Assembly (NCBI GenBank): GCA_002812745.2
Contig: NCSJ02000036.1
Span: forward strand, 62,001-126,000
Reading direction: 5' to 3'
Length of the DNA stretch: 64,000 nucleotides
DNA from: Scytalidium lignicola
Taxonomy: Eukaryota; Ascomycota; Leotiomycetes
Shown here: piece by piece, positions 32,483-43,287 of the stretch
How the letters are laid out: every line of letters begins with the position of its first letter
Numbering within the stretch: position 1 is the first letter of the stretch
Notes under the pieces: model-generated
The model's input: the letters and a program-made list of their open reading frames with translations, nothing else
Told to the model about the DNA's origin: nothing
Databases searched by the model: none
Position numbers and translations under genes: made by a program

Positions 32483-34458
32483 TTACTGTATAGCTGTTTG
32501 CGAGTCACCACGACCACCTCGATATCCACCTCCCCGAGCACGACCACCTTGTCCAGGATGACCAATATAGCCTCGGCCACGATAACCACGACCGCGGCCT
32601 CGACCACGGAAGCCACCACGGAAACCATTATCAACGCTTCCTTGACCAAATGTTTCCAGGTTCTTCCTTTGCTCCTCACCTCGCCATTCCCGGCCACCAG
32701 GCCTGACACCACTACCCTCAGCACGTTCCTTAGCCTCACTTGATATATTATCAAAGAATGAAGTAGACTTATTGTATCCAGGTACTGGGAGAGCAGGCTT
32801 CCCTGAATCACCATTGGCCTCTGGAGCTGAAGCATTTTGGGTTTCACCTAGAGGTGAGCCAGCAATAGCTTCTTTAACCAGATCTCCTTTGTTAAATTTA
32901 GCATTAGCAGATTCGAAGTCATAATCCGTTGTTGGAACCTCGACTTTTCGCACCTCCGCACGTCCTCGTCCTCGTCCTCTGCCACGATCCGGAAATCCAC
33001 TAGCGCCAGGCTGTCTTGGGCCGCGGGTAGCGTCATTAGCCCTCATCTCATTGACCTTCTGTGCTAGATTGTCAATGGCATTTCCATTTGATTGGCCATT
33101 AATAGGCGGAAGTTTTGCCATCGCTGCAGCAACAGCAGCTGTAGCGGCCTCCGTAGCGTCTCTTAGGGTTGCCGAAGTAACAGTTGCAGAAGCACTCGAA
33201 GAGTTCGTAGTTGCCGGCTGTTGATTCTTTGCAGTAGCACTACTTGGCAAAGGTACCGCCGGTTGAATACGGGTAGCTGATTTGGGACCAACTGGAGCAG
33301 CTCGAGGAGCAGTGGTTGAGGTAGGGTTCTGAGCAGCTGCTGACTGGGCAGAAGGTGCCTGTGTAGTAGTTGGTGAAGGCTTCGCTAGAGCAGCTTGTGT
33401 AGGCGCATCTTTTGCCGGTGCAGCAGTAAGCTCTGCAGCTGGCTTCGATGTACTCTTGCTCTCCGGTTGCTTATCAGCCACAGGACCAGTAGCAGGACCA
33501 GGAGTCTGTTGTTTATTCACGCCTTGTCCAATAGGAGCTGGCTTTGGACCTGCTCCTTGTGGGAATTGTGCGCCAGGAGGACCTGGAGGACCTGGGGGAT
33601 AGCCGTAAGGCGCGAACGGCGCTGGCGGAAATCCTTGACCAGGAGGAGGATACCAGCCAGGTGGTGCACCATATGGCATTCCAGGATATCCAGGTCCAGG
33701 TCCAGGTCCAGCACGACCCCAACCAGCTGGAGGGGGGAAGTATTGAGGTGGGTATTGATTAAAATGCGGAGGTTGACCAGGTTGCTGGGGACCTGTAGAT
33801 CCAGCCTGAGAAACACCTACAGGTGGCTGATTTTGGATGGGGGCTTGCTGAGGGCGAGCTCCACTCTATATCGAATCATATAATTAGTTAAAATCCACTA
33901 AAATATGTCCAAAGCAAAAAGTAGAATGCTAATAATCAGAAGGAAGGCAACGGAAATCTCCACATGGTTTTGCGCTCTCGGAGAAAAGTAATGTTTACAT
34001 CCGAAATATTTCATCACATATTGTTTGATTGACAGAGAAAAAGTAGGGACTTACTCCAAGAATAGCGGGGTCGTTTGGGACTTGAGGTGGCTTGGTCTCC
34101 TTCGGGGCAGGTGCCTCTTCAATTCGTAGGTCCTTCACATCACTGCCACGGAAGACAATGTACTCATATACACTATCAGATGGTGGGATCTCATCGTCAG
34201 GGTTTGCCTTTCTTCCTTCTGTACCAAATGACGTGACGTTCTCAAGTGCGACAGTCGAAGTCTCTGAGTTGATCTCATGAAGTGTGCCGACGTAGCTGCC
34301 CTACATCAGTGCCCCATTTTCCTCCTCATCCAGCTTCAACGTACCGAATGTCACTCCTTGAGACCAAGGATATTCGAGAACTATGTGATCGACACGTAAG
34401 AATGCATAACTAAAAGTGAAGATCAGAGCTTTCATATTTACCCAATGAATTCTGACAT
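32483..34458 (-). CDS. scd6: Scd6/Sum2-type LSm14-family translational repressor
   Basis: P-body/stress-granule protein of the LSm14/Scd6 family that represses translation and promotes decapping. Exons are 34442-34458 (17 nt), 34345-34380 (36 nt), 34055-34295 and 32483-33865, all phase-consistent, 558 residues. Residues 1-85 are the LSm14 domain: MSEFIG, SRISLVSRSDIRYVGTLHEI, then VTSFGTEGRK and VYEYIVFRGSDVKDL. A Pro/Gly-rich middle (PGWYPPPGQGFPP) follows, then the DYDFESANAKFNKGDL motif (DFDF/FDF box), a TFG-like FFDNISSEAKER segment, and a C-terminal RGG box (GFRGRGRGRGYRGRG). The domain order is diagnostic. It is divergent from the KPWE gene (287 bp). Confidence 0.95.
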
Positions 34459-34745
34459 TGCGCCGGAACACCGAGATCAGCACACAGAAAATTGTGAGGT
34501 CGAGTAAATATATAACAAAATAAAGGAAAGAGGGTTGCGGAGGTTGTAGAGGGAGATGTGGTTGGGAGGAATGGGGTTGTGTGTTGATAGTTGAGTTTGC
34601 GTGGTGAATTCTTGCGAAAGTTAAAAGGCTGGGAAGTTAAGCTCGCGTAGCTGTAAGAACGGTGGCCGAATCAACCATTAGCGCAGCTTTTCCGCCTCTC
34701 AGCCTTACCCCCTCCGTCCGCAGCCTATGCTTCGACAACGCAGCC
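34459..34745. promoter_or_regulatory. Divergent promoter scd6 / KPWE gene
   Basis: 287 bp between start codons. The scd6 side is rich in G/T on the plus strand (pyrimidine leader in the transcript sense would be A/C-rich). No specific site recognised. The open frame from 34662 into the KPWE start lacks an ATG before 34746. Confidence 0.35.
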
Positions 34746-35488
34746 ATGACTACAGAAGCAGATTCTAGCATTGACAAGGCCGACATTTTCAACCAGCTAG
34801 ATACATATCAATGGGATAAGGATGGTGAATTTCAGGTAGCTAATTTTATTATTTTTTCCACCTTCAAAAACTGTAACTTTCTGTGCAGTGAGCAAGCATT
34901 GCCCCGCACGCCAATTTCCAAGCACCGTCTCCAAATATATGAGAGTACGTTTAGGTACAACGGCTAATAACATATTCCAATCAGATTGGCTTGTCTGCTA
35001 TATTAGGCTCTACAGCATCACCGACTCAAGTTCAAGAGCTTACCCTCCGAGCACGATGTTTCTACCTATCCCGCAAGAAGTCCACGCCAATCGACTTCGA
35101 CGCATATAAAGCACATTTCCTTTCCAAATATCCTAATGGTCTCACAAACGAAACATCCCAATCCAATCTCGAATTGCAAGCGCAAGAAGAACCCCAACCT
35201 CAAATCCGATCCGATCCTGCACCTTCAACCAACGAAGATAACCAACCACAGAAAGACGCTCCATATCCGTCTTCCTTTGCTGAAATAGTAGCATTAATCA
35301 CAGCAGGCAAGCCAATCCCTGGTATCCGCGAAATTCCACCGACGGTACTAGAAGACCGGGCTACAAAGCCTGTTGCGAGCAAGCGTAGGAAGCCATGGGA
35401 GAAGGAGATTGCAGATGAGAGTGTTGGGGGAGGAACCTTTGGAGACAAGAGGGATGAGATCATTCAACAGGATATCCCCGAACCTTAA
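34746..35488 (+). CDS. KPWE-motif, Pex14-like helical domain protein
   Basis: Small protein with an N-terminal helical domain (SAILGSTASPTQVQELTLRARCFYLSRK) followed by a conserved SFAEIVALITAGKPIPGI...RKPWEKE segment. The latter is the KPWE motif found in Pex14-related and other fungal proteins. Exons are 34746-34835 and 34985-35488, 197 residues. The 149-nt intron is long for the region and contains a second GT...AG pair (near 34950-34984), so alternative splicing is possible. Reading straight through from exon 1 stays open for over 40 codons. A peroxisomal role is suggested only by the motif name; function is not established. Confidence 0.75.
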
Positions 35489-36113
35489 ATATTTCGAAGC
35501 GGCCTTGTAAGCTCCGTCTAGAGCGGCTTATATTGAAAACCCGATAGTCAAGGTTCGTGTAACCCACATGATGGCTACAGTTGTTGCATGATCGGTCTAA
35601 ATTTGCTAGGGGGCGGTCCTAGTTCACATGATCGCTGTGTAATATGTTATTTGTCTTGGTTGGTATTGCTACAGGCCGAGGTTATTGAGTCTAGTGATTA
35701 CGAATGTATAATATTGTGGATAGAGTTAGTCAACATGATATCCAGGGGGATTCGGACTCTCAATGACTGATAGGTAGCATATGTTATGCACACTCCCCGA
35801 ATTTGGATTTACTCAACCAGCCACTTATATTCACTTCAATGGATTGGTTGGGTTATTCATTTCTGGTGTTTCCAGGATCAGGCAGTCTCTAAGGGCTTCC
35901 AAACTATGTAAGATACCCATTATTTGGACCGTCTGTCTAGAAAATCTAAAACACTTGTTGATTTTGTTTGATATCATGACAAGCTAAAACCACACAGAAG
36001 TTACAGCTCAGTTGACCAGGTAAGTTAACCAAGTAAAATAACTCGTGTCTCTTCGGTCCTATATAGCATCTTGGAAACACCGTTGTGTTTACGGTTGAAA
36101 AATTACTTCTAGC
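35489..36113. other. Convergent intergenic region
   Basis: About 0.6 kb between two 3' ends. The small frames at 35588-35987 show no recognisable protein. Confidence 0.55.
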
Positions 36114-37207
36114 TCATTTATCGAGCTTCTCCTTTTCCCCCACATCTATCTTCAATAACTCTTCAGGTATGGTATCATCATACGCAGGGAATTTGCTGCG
36201 CTGAAATTCTAGATGGCGTTTCTCGGCATCCGACAATGTGAAAACCTGATCGGGTTTGCTGATCGACTTGAGCCTGTCATTCAGTTCATTTGAGAAGGAA
36301 CAATTGGCATGACCTCTTTGAAATAGGAGATCTATGTCTTCGAGCTGTAATCTAAGAGCTTCCACACCTGAAAGAATATCCGAGCAAGTCTTTTTAGTCG
36401 GCCAAAAGTTGAGTCGAATTAACTCGGATACAAAAGAGCCAAAAATCAAGGTATCACACATTCGTCTCCCTTCTATAGGGGATTCAACTGTGCAGCTTGT
36501 CATTGTTGATGTCCTATCGGGATGAGAGTCAGTGTATGAGTATAACTCGGCAAGCATTTTATCTATCGTAACTGCGCGCGCTTTCAGGATGCTTTCTAAA
36601 TTCCAGGCGTGTCAATAGTTTAGATGAGTATTTAAACAAAGTGAACCATCTTACCAACAAAATCCCCTTCCAGGACGCTCCCCGTAGCAGTTATACATTC
36701 CTTTTGTTCATTCACATGGCTTGATAAGATCATGCGACTAGCAACTTTCACGAAGGCACCTGGGAGCCCCATAATCGAGGAGATTGAGAGCCACTGCTGC
36801 TCATAACCAGGTGTATCCATCAGCGGCTGAACTAAGTTTAGCCAGCGGCCCAACCAAGCTTGAAGTATATGGCCGGCATCATACTTGTCAGCGAGGATAG
36901 CGATTTCTACTAGATCGTCGATGTCAACTTTCGATGGCACTTTATCAAACCGGAGGTGGGCTATGTATAGCATAATCTCTACGGCTCTTGCGTCATCATC
37001 TGGAAAAGGTATTGTCTCCATATGTTTGACCTGTGCCTCCCTAAACTTTGAATCCGGGCCTAACATTGCTCTCCAAGGCTGACAAACCAAACTCATGACT
37101 TTAGAAGAAGCTATCAAAATCTTAGAATTTCCCTTGTCATCCTTGACTAAGAGTCGAACGTCACCGTGAGGGTCGATTTCAACGGTCTCGAGCTTTTTTC
37201 CTTCCAT
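36114..37207 (-). CDS. BTB/POZ domain protein
   Basis: Fungal BTB-domain protein, a fold used for dimerisation and often as a Cullin-3 substrate adaptor. Exons are 36655-37207 and 36114-36595 with a 59-nt intron, 344 residues. The BTB core shows DPHGDVRLLVKDD, ASSKVMSLVCQPWRAMLG, IPFPDDDARAVEIMLYIAHL and VEIAILADKYDA. The C-terminal half is helical and lacks Kelch or MATH repeats, typical of the large, fast-evolving BTB families in Pezizomycotina. The partner is unknown. It sits at the left edge of the gene-poor 35.5-42 kb stretch, consistent with an accessory gene. Confidence 0.85.
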
Positions 37208-38317
37208 ATTAGCGATAGCTAAACTCTAGCAACTTTCCTAGCAAACACTGGTGGTCCAAGCTGTGTACAGGATTTTAGAGAGCTAGAGAGGCCTACACAA
37301 TATGATGCGTAGGAAGTTTTTTTTGGGGGGGNTTTTTTTGGTGGATACAAAATATGAATTGCTGTCCTCGAAAAGGGATCCTTTGTTTATAAATTTGGAA
37401 TAAACGTCTTAACCCGAGAGCGTAATATCGTAGCGGGAGGGAACCTCCTAAACTTGAATATCCAAGTTGTTTATGAGCTGTATATTGAAAATGCGATGAC
37501 AATTTTCGTTGAAAAGTTATTCTATCAGAGGGATTGGAATACCAGAGAAAGGGGATTGAAAGACGAGACAAGATAGGCAGATTGTCAGTCAACAAAACGT
37601 CTCCCTTTTGTGATAATGTTTCAATTGGTTTGCTTGCAAACAGCTAGCACGATAGGAGGAAAGAGAATAATGTTTTTCTTTCAGGATAGAACTCATTCCC
37701 GTACTATGTTTCGAATGTATTAAACTCGCCAATACAAAGCGAGCGGAAGAGAAGAAGTAAGGTACAAAATCAAATCAGGTAAACACGCCTTCGACGCGAC
37801 TTTAGCTCACTTGGGAGACAGACATTAACCTCGGACAGTGTATCTGAAGGCACCGTGTTCGATCCTGAAGCCGCGATATCTGTGAATTAGAATTCATTCC
37901 AATTAAGAACACAGTNAAAAAAAATTTGTTCTTTACTTTTATTTCATATCCTACTATAGCCATTATATTGATCCTTCCCCGCAGTTTCCATATGCTGCTT
38001 CGACTTGGCAACTTTATTACACATTTCTATATGCCTACTTATACTAAAAAACCATTCCAGCTTCACCAAAGATTGTACGTAAATATTTTCTTACGTTATT
38101 TTAATGATGTTTGTTTGTAGATGGTCCTCATATGAGAGTATTCTCCTGTTTCCGCACCATATAGTCCTTTGCCTCCAGAATCAATTCAATTGGGGCAAAA
38201 AGAAGATCCAATTAAATGGATCCGAACTTGATAGCTTTTTTAGTCGTATCAAGTGACTGCTCCTTTATGGAAGAACAATGCCTACTCTTACTGAGGAATG
38301 GGAGAGTAATAGGAGAA
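37208..38317. other. Gene-poor, AT-rich spacer
   Basis: 1.1 kb with two Ns (37332, 37916) beside homopolymers. The only structured sequence I notice is a decayed tRNA-like stretch at 37795-37876. No coding sequence. Confidence 0.5.
37795..37876 (+). other. Degenerate tRNA-like sequence
   Basis: TAGCTCACTTGGGAGA resembles a D-arm/A-box, and TGTTCGATCC resembles a T-loop/B-box about 40 nt later. CAGAC and ATCTG could form an anticodon stem around an intron. The T-stem does not pair (CCGTG versus CTGAA), and the acceptor ends are not complementary. It is therefore at best a tRNA relic, possibly chance. Confidence 0.2.
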
Positions 38318-39030
38318 ATTAGAAGGCTCAGTCAACCCTCCACACCTTCCCCTGAACGTCGAGGATGAGATTCCACGGCGCGATGTCCTGATTTGTGAGC
38401 ACTAGCCTTTGGAATTTAAATCTTGGTGCATGCTGCTCCAGTTATTTAAATTGTATGCAGATATCGATCTTATGATTGCACCAGTCCTCTAGATCCTGCA
38501 ACGATACGAAGGGACCGGCAATATCTTCCGTAAACCAAGCACCTATGAACTTCTGACTCTCCATCCATCCAACAGGCCCTAGTTATAGTTTGAGGGTTGT
38601 TGACTGCATCTTCTCGATTATGGCAGCAACCTGGCCAGTCACTCACTGCCACTAGTCTACATCTAGTGAGTTCCACTCGTCAACATTTGGTTCCGGTATA
38701 TAGTCCATGACGATAAAGTGAGCTCTTCACGAGCTTCTCTTCTTCGAATCTAGGGGCATCGCCTATAAAACTGCGGTAAACTCTAGGGACGGGCAGATGC
38801 AACGATTCTGCAGCGAACACCGTATTCTGCGACTCGTTCGGAAGAACACCTAGTCCAACCTTACCAGCAAGGGATTTGGAGAGCCGTACAACGGTCACGC
38901 CGCCATAATCGTGAAGTTTTGGTGTGGCAGAGAACGACTGTTCAAGCTGTAGGTCGGATATTAAGGATAGGTCCAGCTTATCTAGCGGAAATGAAAGAGA
39001 ATCATCTCTTGCTTCAGGCCACGCAACTTT
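38318..39030 (-). pseudogene. Decayed aminoglycoside-phosphotransferase-like (APH) kinase
   Basis: On the minus strand, consecutive pieces of a fungal APH-family protein can be read despite stops and at least one frame change. In order: VVRLSKSLAGKVGLGVLPNE, then LHLPVPRVYRSF, then (other frame) FIVMDYIPEPNVDEWNSL, WFTEDIAGPFVSLQDLEDWC, and LVLTNQDIAPWNLILDVQGK near the 3' end. Stops (TAG, TGA, TAA) interrupt after NSLDVD, inside the next helix, after STTLKL and after IQFK, and TGA replaces a conserved Trp in VD-stop-AF. The catalytic HxD has become NxD and the following Arg is Trp. Family members phosphorylate small molecules; this copy cannot. Several changes fit C-to-T/G-to-A mutation as in repeat-induced point mutation. 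Confidence 0.8.
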
Positions 39031-40019
39031 TGTTACTATGCCCCAAAAAGTTCAAAGTGTTATACAATTCACTTACATATCTACGGGGCTTTGGAAAGCC
39101 ATCCTGAATGGGTTTTCCATTCACTGTGGGATTTGTGTACATTTTGGGTTTTCTCTGATGCACTTTGGAGCTTTTGGAAAATGACGATCCTATATCAAGA
39201 CGTGGATACAGTAGAATTAGAGCAGGGCGACAATCTCGATTGTAGACGATTGCAGTGCACTCCACCACTACAAGTACCTGTAACTATAGGTAGTTATAGT
39301 GGTGGAATACCTGTATTTTTAAGCACTTGTAGGGGTTAAAGACATACCCATCTACTAACTTAATACGAGATAGATTATTATTCAGTGCTTTTAGGGTCTT
39401 GGTAACTTTAGTGCGTAGGGAACTATTACAAGCGTACCGCGTCTACCTGGACCAAGGTATTTTTTGGGATAATGTTTGCTGTAGTTGCCTTGTAACGACC
39501 GAGATACTCTAAAACAGGTACATAACCAACATCAACACTCAGATCTTTCAGAAACGGCACGCTTGATTGTTCCCCGAAGTAGCGGAAGATAAAAGTATCG
39601 TGATTGGATTTTGTCCGGTCATCTTAGATGCTTCACCCGGGTCGTGTTGAATAAGTGCGGGTCAATTCACTTTCAGTACCATTTTGGAGACCCTGTTGCT
39701 TTATTTTTCTCCATTCAATCTTTGTTGAAAATGAAGAGCTTCCAACGCATTATCATTTCTCGGTTGCAGAACTTATCCCTAATATAAGGATAGCTGTGTA
39801 TATTTGCTATTGAAAGTAGCAGTCAGATTAGTCCATCCTCCTGCTCAGATATAGAGGGCATATCTCTTACATGTAAAAGGGTAGGTCCTGACTTTGTTAG
39901 GCTAAACAATGCTCATTCATACACTTATAAACCAATCTCTTTATTAACATCAATTTATTTCCCTAGATATCTACGGAGTATCATTGAACACTTTTCACAA
40001 TGGGATGCGGCCTAAGTAG
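39031..40019. other. AT-rich spacer with a palindromic element
   Basis: About 1 kb without a supportable gene. It contains a nested inverted repeat at 39261-39306 and then mainly low-GC sequence. An ATG at 40000 opens a short frame (MGCGLSRPRK) that ends before joining the next gene's frame. Confidence 0.5.
39261..39306. repeat. Nested inverted repeat (MITE-like relic?)
   Basis: TCCACCACTA at 39261-39270 is the exact reverse complement of TAGTGGTGGA at 39297-39306. Inside, TAACTA (39281-39286) pairs with TAGTTA (39291-39296) around a 4-nt loop. Related text (CACTTGTAGGGG) recurs just downstream. It could be the terminus of a small DNA transposon, but no target duplication or second terminus is identified. 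Confidence 0.4.
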
Positions 40020-40685
40020 GCCACGCAAGTCCAGAGACCGAGACGGAAAGAAGGCACAGACAGGCGGGGTACTTACGTACCAGGCGAGTCCCACGAGTTG
40101 AATTACGATCCCGTTCGTTACGAGAACGGCGAGGCTAAGACTGGCGAGGCTAAGACTCGCGATCCACATCGCATCGTCATCCAAGTTCACTTTATCGCTC
40201 AGAGCGTCCTCGAGAACGGCGGAAATCACTGGGGAATATCCCTCCAGACTGGTCCTGAGGAGTACGTCCGTCTCAACATGGATCCCAGCAACGTACTCGG
40301 AGCGCAAGCACCTGACCATGGCTACCGGGGCCGATTGTATATTCGTCGCGACGCTGTAACCTATAAGCCAGAGAAAATTGTGACCATACCTGCTAATCCG
40401 GGACATTCGGTCTTCCAATTCATTGATGTGATCACTAATGAAGGCAACCATTTGTACGACTTCACTACGAGATGCAGGGGCTGCACTGGGTGGATTCTCG
40501 AGCAGTTGATGCTCTTTGAGCATCACCACCTCATTCCGGGCGGGTATGATCTTGCAAACGTGATAAGCCAGCAGTGGGAGGGAGGGCGGGCAACTAATCT
40601 TCATACTGGAGTAACTCGTGGGACTTATATGAGGAATACGACGTATGGAGGATGGGCTGGTAGAGACGCCCTTCGGCGTCGGTAA
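40020..40685 (+). CDS. DUF7770-like fungal protein, start unresolved
   Basis: The frame is open from 40020 to TAA-type termination at 40683-40685 (about 221 codons, no ATG before 40278). The core reads HRIVIQVHFIAQSVLENGGNH, WGISLQTG, VRLNMDP, GHSVFQFIDVITNEGNHLYDF and GCTGWILEQL. This is the pattern I associate with the fungal DUF7770 family, of unknown function. ATG 40000 lies in another frame, and no clean intron joins it, so a missing exon, a frameshift or decay at the 5' end is possible. A 15-bp tandem duplication near 40130-40160 gives GEAKTGEAKT. A 207-codon antisense frame covers the same DNA and is probably a shadow. Confidence 0.55.
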   Translation, partial: ATQVQRPRRKEGTDRRGTYVPGESHELNYDPVRYENGEAKTGEAKTRDPHRIVIQVHFIAQSVLENGGNHWGISLQTGPEEYVRLNMDPSNVLGAQAPDHGYRGRLYIRRDAVTYKPEKIVTIPANPGHSVFQFIDVITNEGNHLYDFTTRCRGCTGWILEQLMLFEHHHLIPGGYDLANVISQQWEGGRATNLHTGVTRGTYMRNTTYGGWAGRDALRRR

Positions 40686-41092
40686 TGGGTGTTGTAACCA
40701 ATCATAATAGTATATTCTAGAAACTTTGTATTATAATTGGCTATATATTTCGCTACTCGACATCGATTCAAGGGAAGACTGTGGTAGTAGTGGCCGTGGT
40801 AGCTACAGCAGCACGTCTAAGATTAAAGCGATGGCAGAATATAATCAGAATAGATGGGACAGTTGCAGTTAATATATCGAAGCGAGTAAGATCAAATAAG
40901 TCTATAGATATATCTAGAATGAGTGAAGATTAACACGAACGTCAGATATCTCTAAATATCTAAACGCTATATAAGTGAGATAAAAAAGAATGCAATTACT
41001 GCATAAAAATCATCCATAGATATCCAAGCGGTACATAAAAACCATTATAAGCCGAAATCAAGACACAATCAGTTGTCAGAGTATAGATATCT
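40686..41092. other. Convergent intergenic region
   Basis: AT-rich 3' flanks of two converging genes. Several ATATCTA-like runs, no gene. Confidence 0.55.
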
Positions 41093-41848
41093 CTACCATG
41101 GCCCCAAAGCCTTATTCCGTCCATGAGGCTCGTAGCCACGAGATTGAGATGCCTGAACTCTCTTCAACGTCTCAGTCTCCACCGAATTCAACCAACGCGA
41201 GCCCCTAAGTCTTACTATAAAAGTCTCCCACAATATAGGCAAAAAGACGATATCCTGAAGACAATAATTCATCATCTCGTCCTTCAATGGCCGAGCATTA
41301 AACACCTCATAACTACCCCCTCTTTCCGGCGCAAAGAGCTTTTTACCGTCCTCTTTGACCTTCTCACATTCCGTTTTCTCGGCTTCTGTAAGTGGTATAT
41401 AACGTGTGATGCATTTTGACAATCCTATGAGATAGCGCTTCCATCCAACTCGGGCGCCGAGTTCCATGAGCTGTATGTCGATGATTCCATTTAGGGAGAT
41501 GTTGAAGTGGGCAAACAATGCATCAGAGTCGTTCCGAACGTCGAAAAAGACTTTCTTAATAACCCGAGACTCTAGAATGGTCTTGAGCGTCTCGGAGGGG
41601 TTGGTGCTTGAGGGAGTTGTAAATGCCAACTCACGGAGAGTGTGGATATCGATTAGGTAGGCACTTTTCGTGGGATGGATATAAAGAGAAATAAGGGAGA
41701 TGGAACCCTCGCGAGAGAGGTTTGCCCCTTCGAGATCGAGATAAAGCGCTGGTTTAGGCGTAATTGGTAGAGCAAGTATTGTGTTCAGGAGGTTTGTTAG
41801 GCTGTTAGTATCTTCCACCATGGTGGAGGACATGAGTTCTGGACGCAT
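41093..41848 (-). CDS. 3'-5' exonuclease-domain protein (DEDD, EXD1-like)
   Basis: Single-exon gene, 251 residues from the first ATG (41848); MSSTMVEDTN and MVEDTN are alternative downstream starts. The RNase-D-type exonuclease fold is evident. Exo I is YLDLEGANLSREGSISLISL with the catalytic DxE. Exo II is VFFDVRNDSDALFAHFNISL. A middle segment is GIIDIQLMELGARVG, and a late MNYCLQDIVFLPILW supplies the Y/C..xxD Exo III region. Such proteins trim RNA or, in the EXD1/Egalitarian group, act as inactive RNA adaptors. The acidic residues look preserved, so activity is possible. Substrate is unknown. Confidence 0.85.
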   Translation of the reverse strand: MRPELMSSTMVEDTNSLTNLLNTILALPITPKPALYLDLEGANLSREGSISLISLYIHPTKSAYLIDIHTLRELAFTTPSSTNPSETLKTILESRVIKKVFFDVRNDSDALFAHFNISLNGIIDIQLMELGARVGWKRYLIGLSKCITRYIPLTEAEKTECEKVKEDGKKLFAPERGGSYEVFNARPLKDEMMNYCLQDIVFLPILWETFIVRLRGSRWLNSVETETLKRVQASQSRGYEPHGRNKALGPW

Positions 41849-43287
41849 ATTTTGAGGATGCGGTATAGTTTTTCAAACCAAAATCAAGACAGAATAAACG
41901 CCAGGAATATAAAGATATAAGAACAAATGTTTCTATAAAACAGAAAGAAATCCAGCGAGTAAGATAAAAGGCTGAGGAAATTGGGTATTTCAACTCTTAA
42001 AAACTATGAGCGAAAAAGAAGAAGAGCTAATTTAAGCTAATCAATAATCGAATATCAGATGCATTTAACAAAAGGAAAGGGATATCTAAATCAATTTGTA
42101 CTGTTTGCAGCGGCCACATATTTCACCTCCAAAATGTAGAGGTATCGAGGTAACGTAGTGCAAAGGAATGCTCTCACGAATCAAATAAGGCTCGGTGGAA
42201 GAACGCATAAACCAACGCGAGGCTCGAGATGGTCGCGACCAAAAAGCAAGCGTGGGGGACAATAAACTAACCGTTTAGAGGTTTGCCTCTCATTCTACCT
42301 ATATCTAAGCCTCGATAATGGAATATGATATGCTATGTTGAGGGCTCGAATTTCGGCCATCCAACGAGGCTGAGTCTCAGAGCCGCATAAGAAGCCTATG
42401 GCCATGGTTGGATTGGCCATCCTAGTCATCATGCGCTAATACAGGGTCGATAAAAGAGGCCATTTTCAGCTATGTGCAAGGCCGACGAGGCTGACAGAAG
42501 GCAACCGAATCGTATCGACTTGAATTAAGGACTAGGATATTTACAGTTTATTAGAAATCGGAGACATTCACCAACATCCGACACATAGAAATCTTTTGCG
42601 TGCGCGTTTATTAATTAAAAAGAGAAAGCGTATAATCATACAACATTGATAGGTCAAAAGCCATGGCCCCATTCCAACCATAATCTTAAGAAGTGTTGCC
42701 AGGAAGAACAAATAATAGAGCGAAAAGATGCCGTCCATTTCTTGTGTCTCGTAATAAGCCCGTTATGCCTTGCCATTCATCATGAAACATTTCATCCTGA
42801 ATCGAGAAAATTACCATCCATTTCTTTTGCCGATTGAAGGTGGCAAAAAAAATTTAGAAGAAAGAAGAATTTCATCCAGTAAATATGCCTAGAAGTAAGA
42901 CGTTAGATTGCCTTGACGCCGGGCAAGATAGCGCTCCAGTTCCATGTATTCTTAGATGNAAAACGCCGGCAATGTAAGCATCGAACACACGAAGAGAAAC
43001 ATTGCTTTTGAGTGTCATCCATGAAGTATAGACGCGGTGGACGATAAGGACAGGACGGAATCTTGGAACACTGCCGAAGAAATTCCTAGATAATGCATTC
43101 GATCGATCAAGAGCATTTCAGCATCTCATAAGATCAAACGGCTGCAACAAGGATATGCGTCTTTAAATGTGAAGATCAATGCATTTACCAGAAAATAGGT
43201 ATACGCTCGATCCAAGACAAGAAGATGCAGAAACTTTATGCAAAGTATGTGGTCATCCATGCCTCGGTTTTAGTGAATACAGAAAGC
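41849..43287. other. Long intergenic region
   Basis: 1.4 kb containing the exonuclease promoter and the edc4 3' UTR. An N at 42959. Open frames are short and featureless. Nothing else supportable. Confidence 0.5.

Noticed and set aside
39981..40604. 207-codon minus-strand frame opposite the DUF7770-like gene
   Set aside because: Composition looks like an antisense shadow. The plus strand carries recognisable conserved blocks; the minus strand does not.
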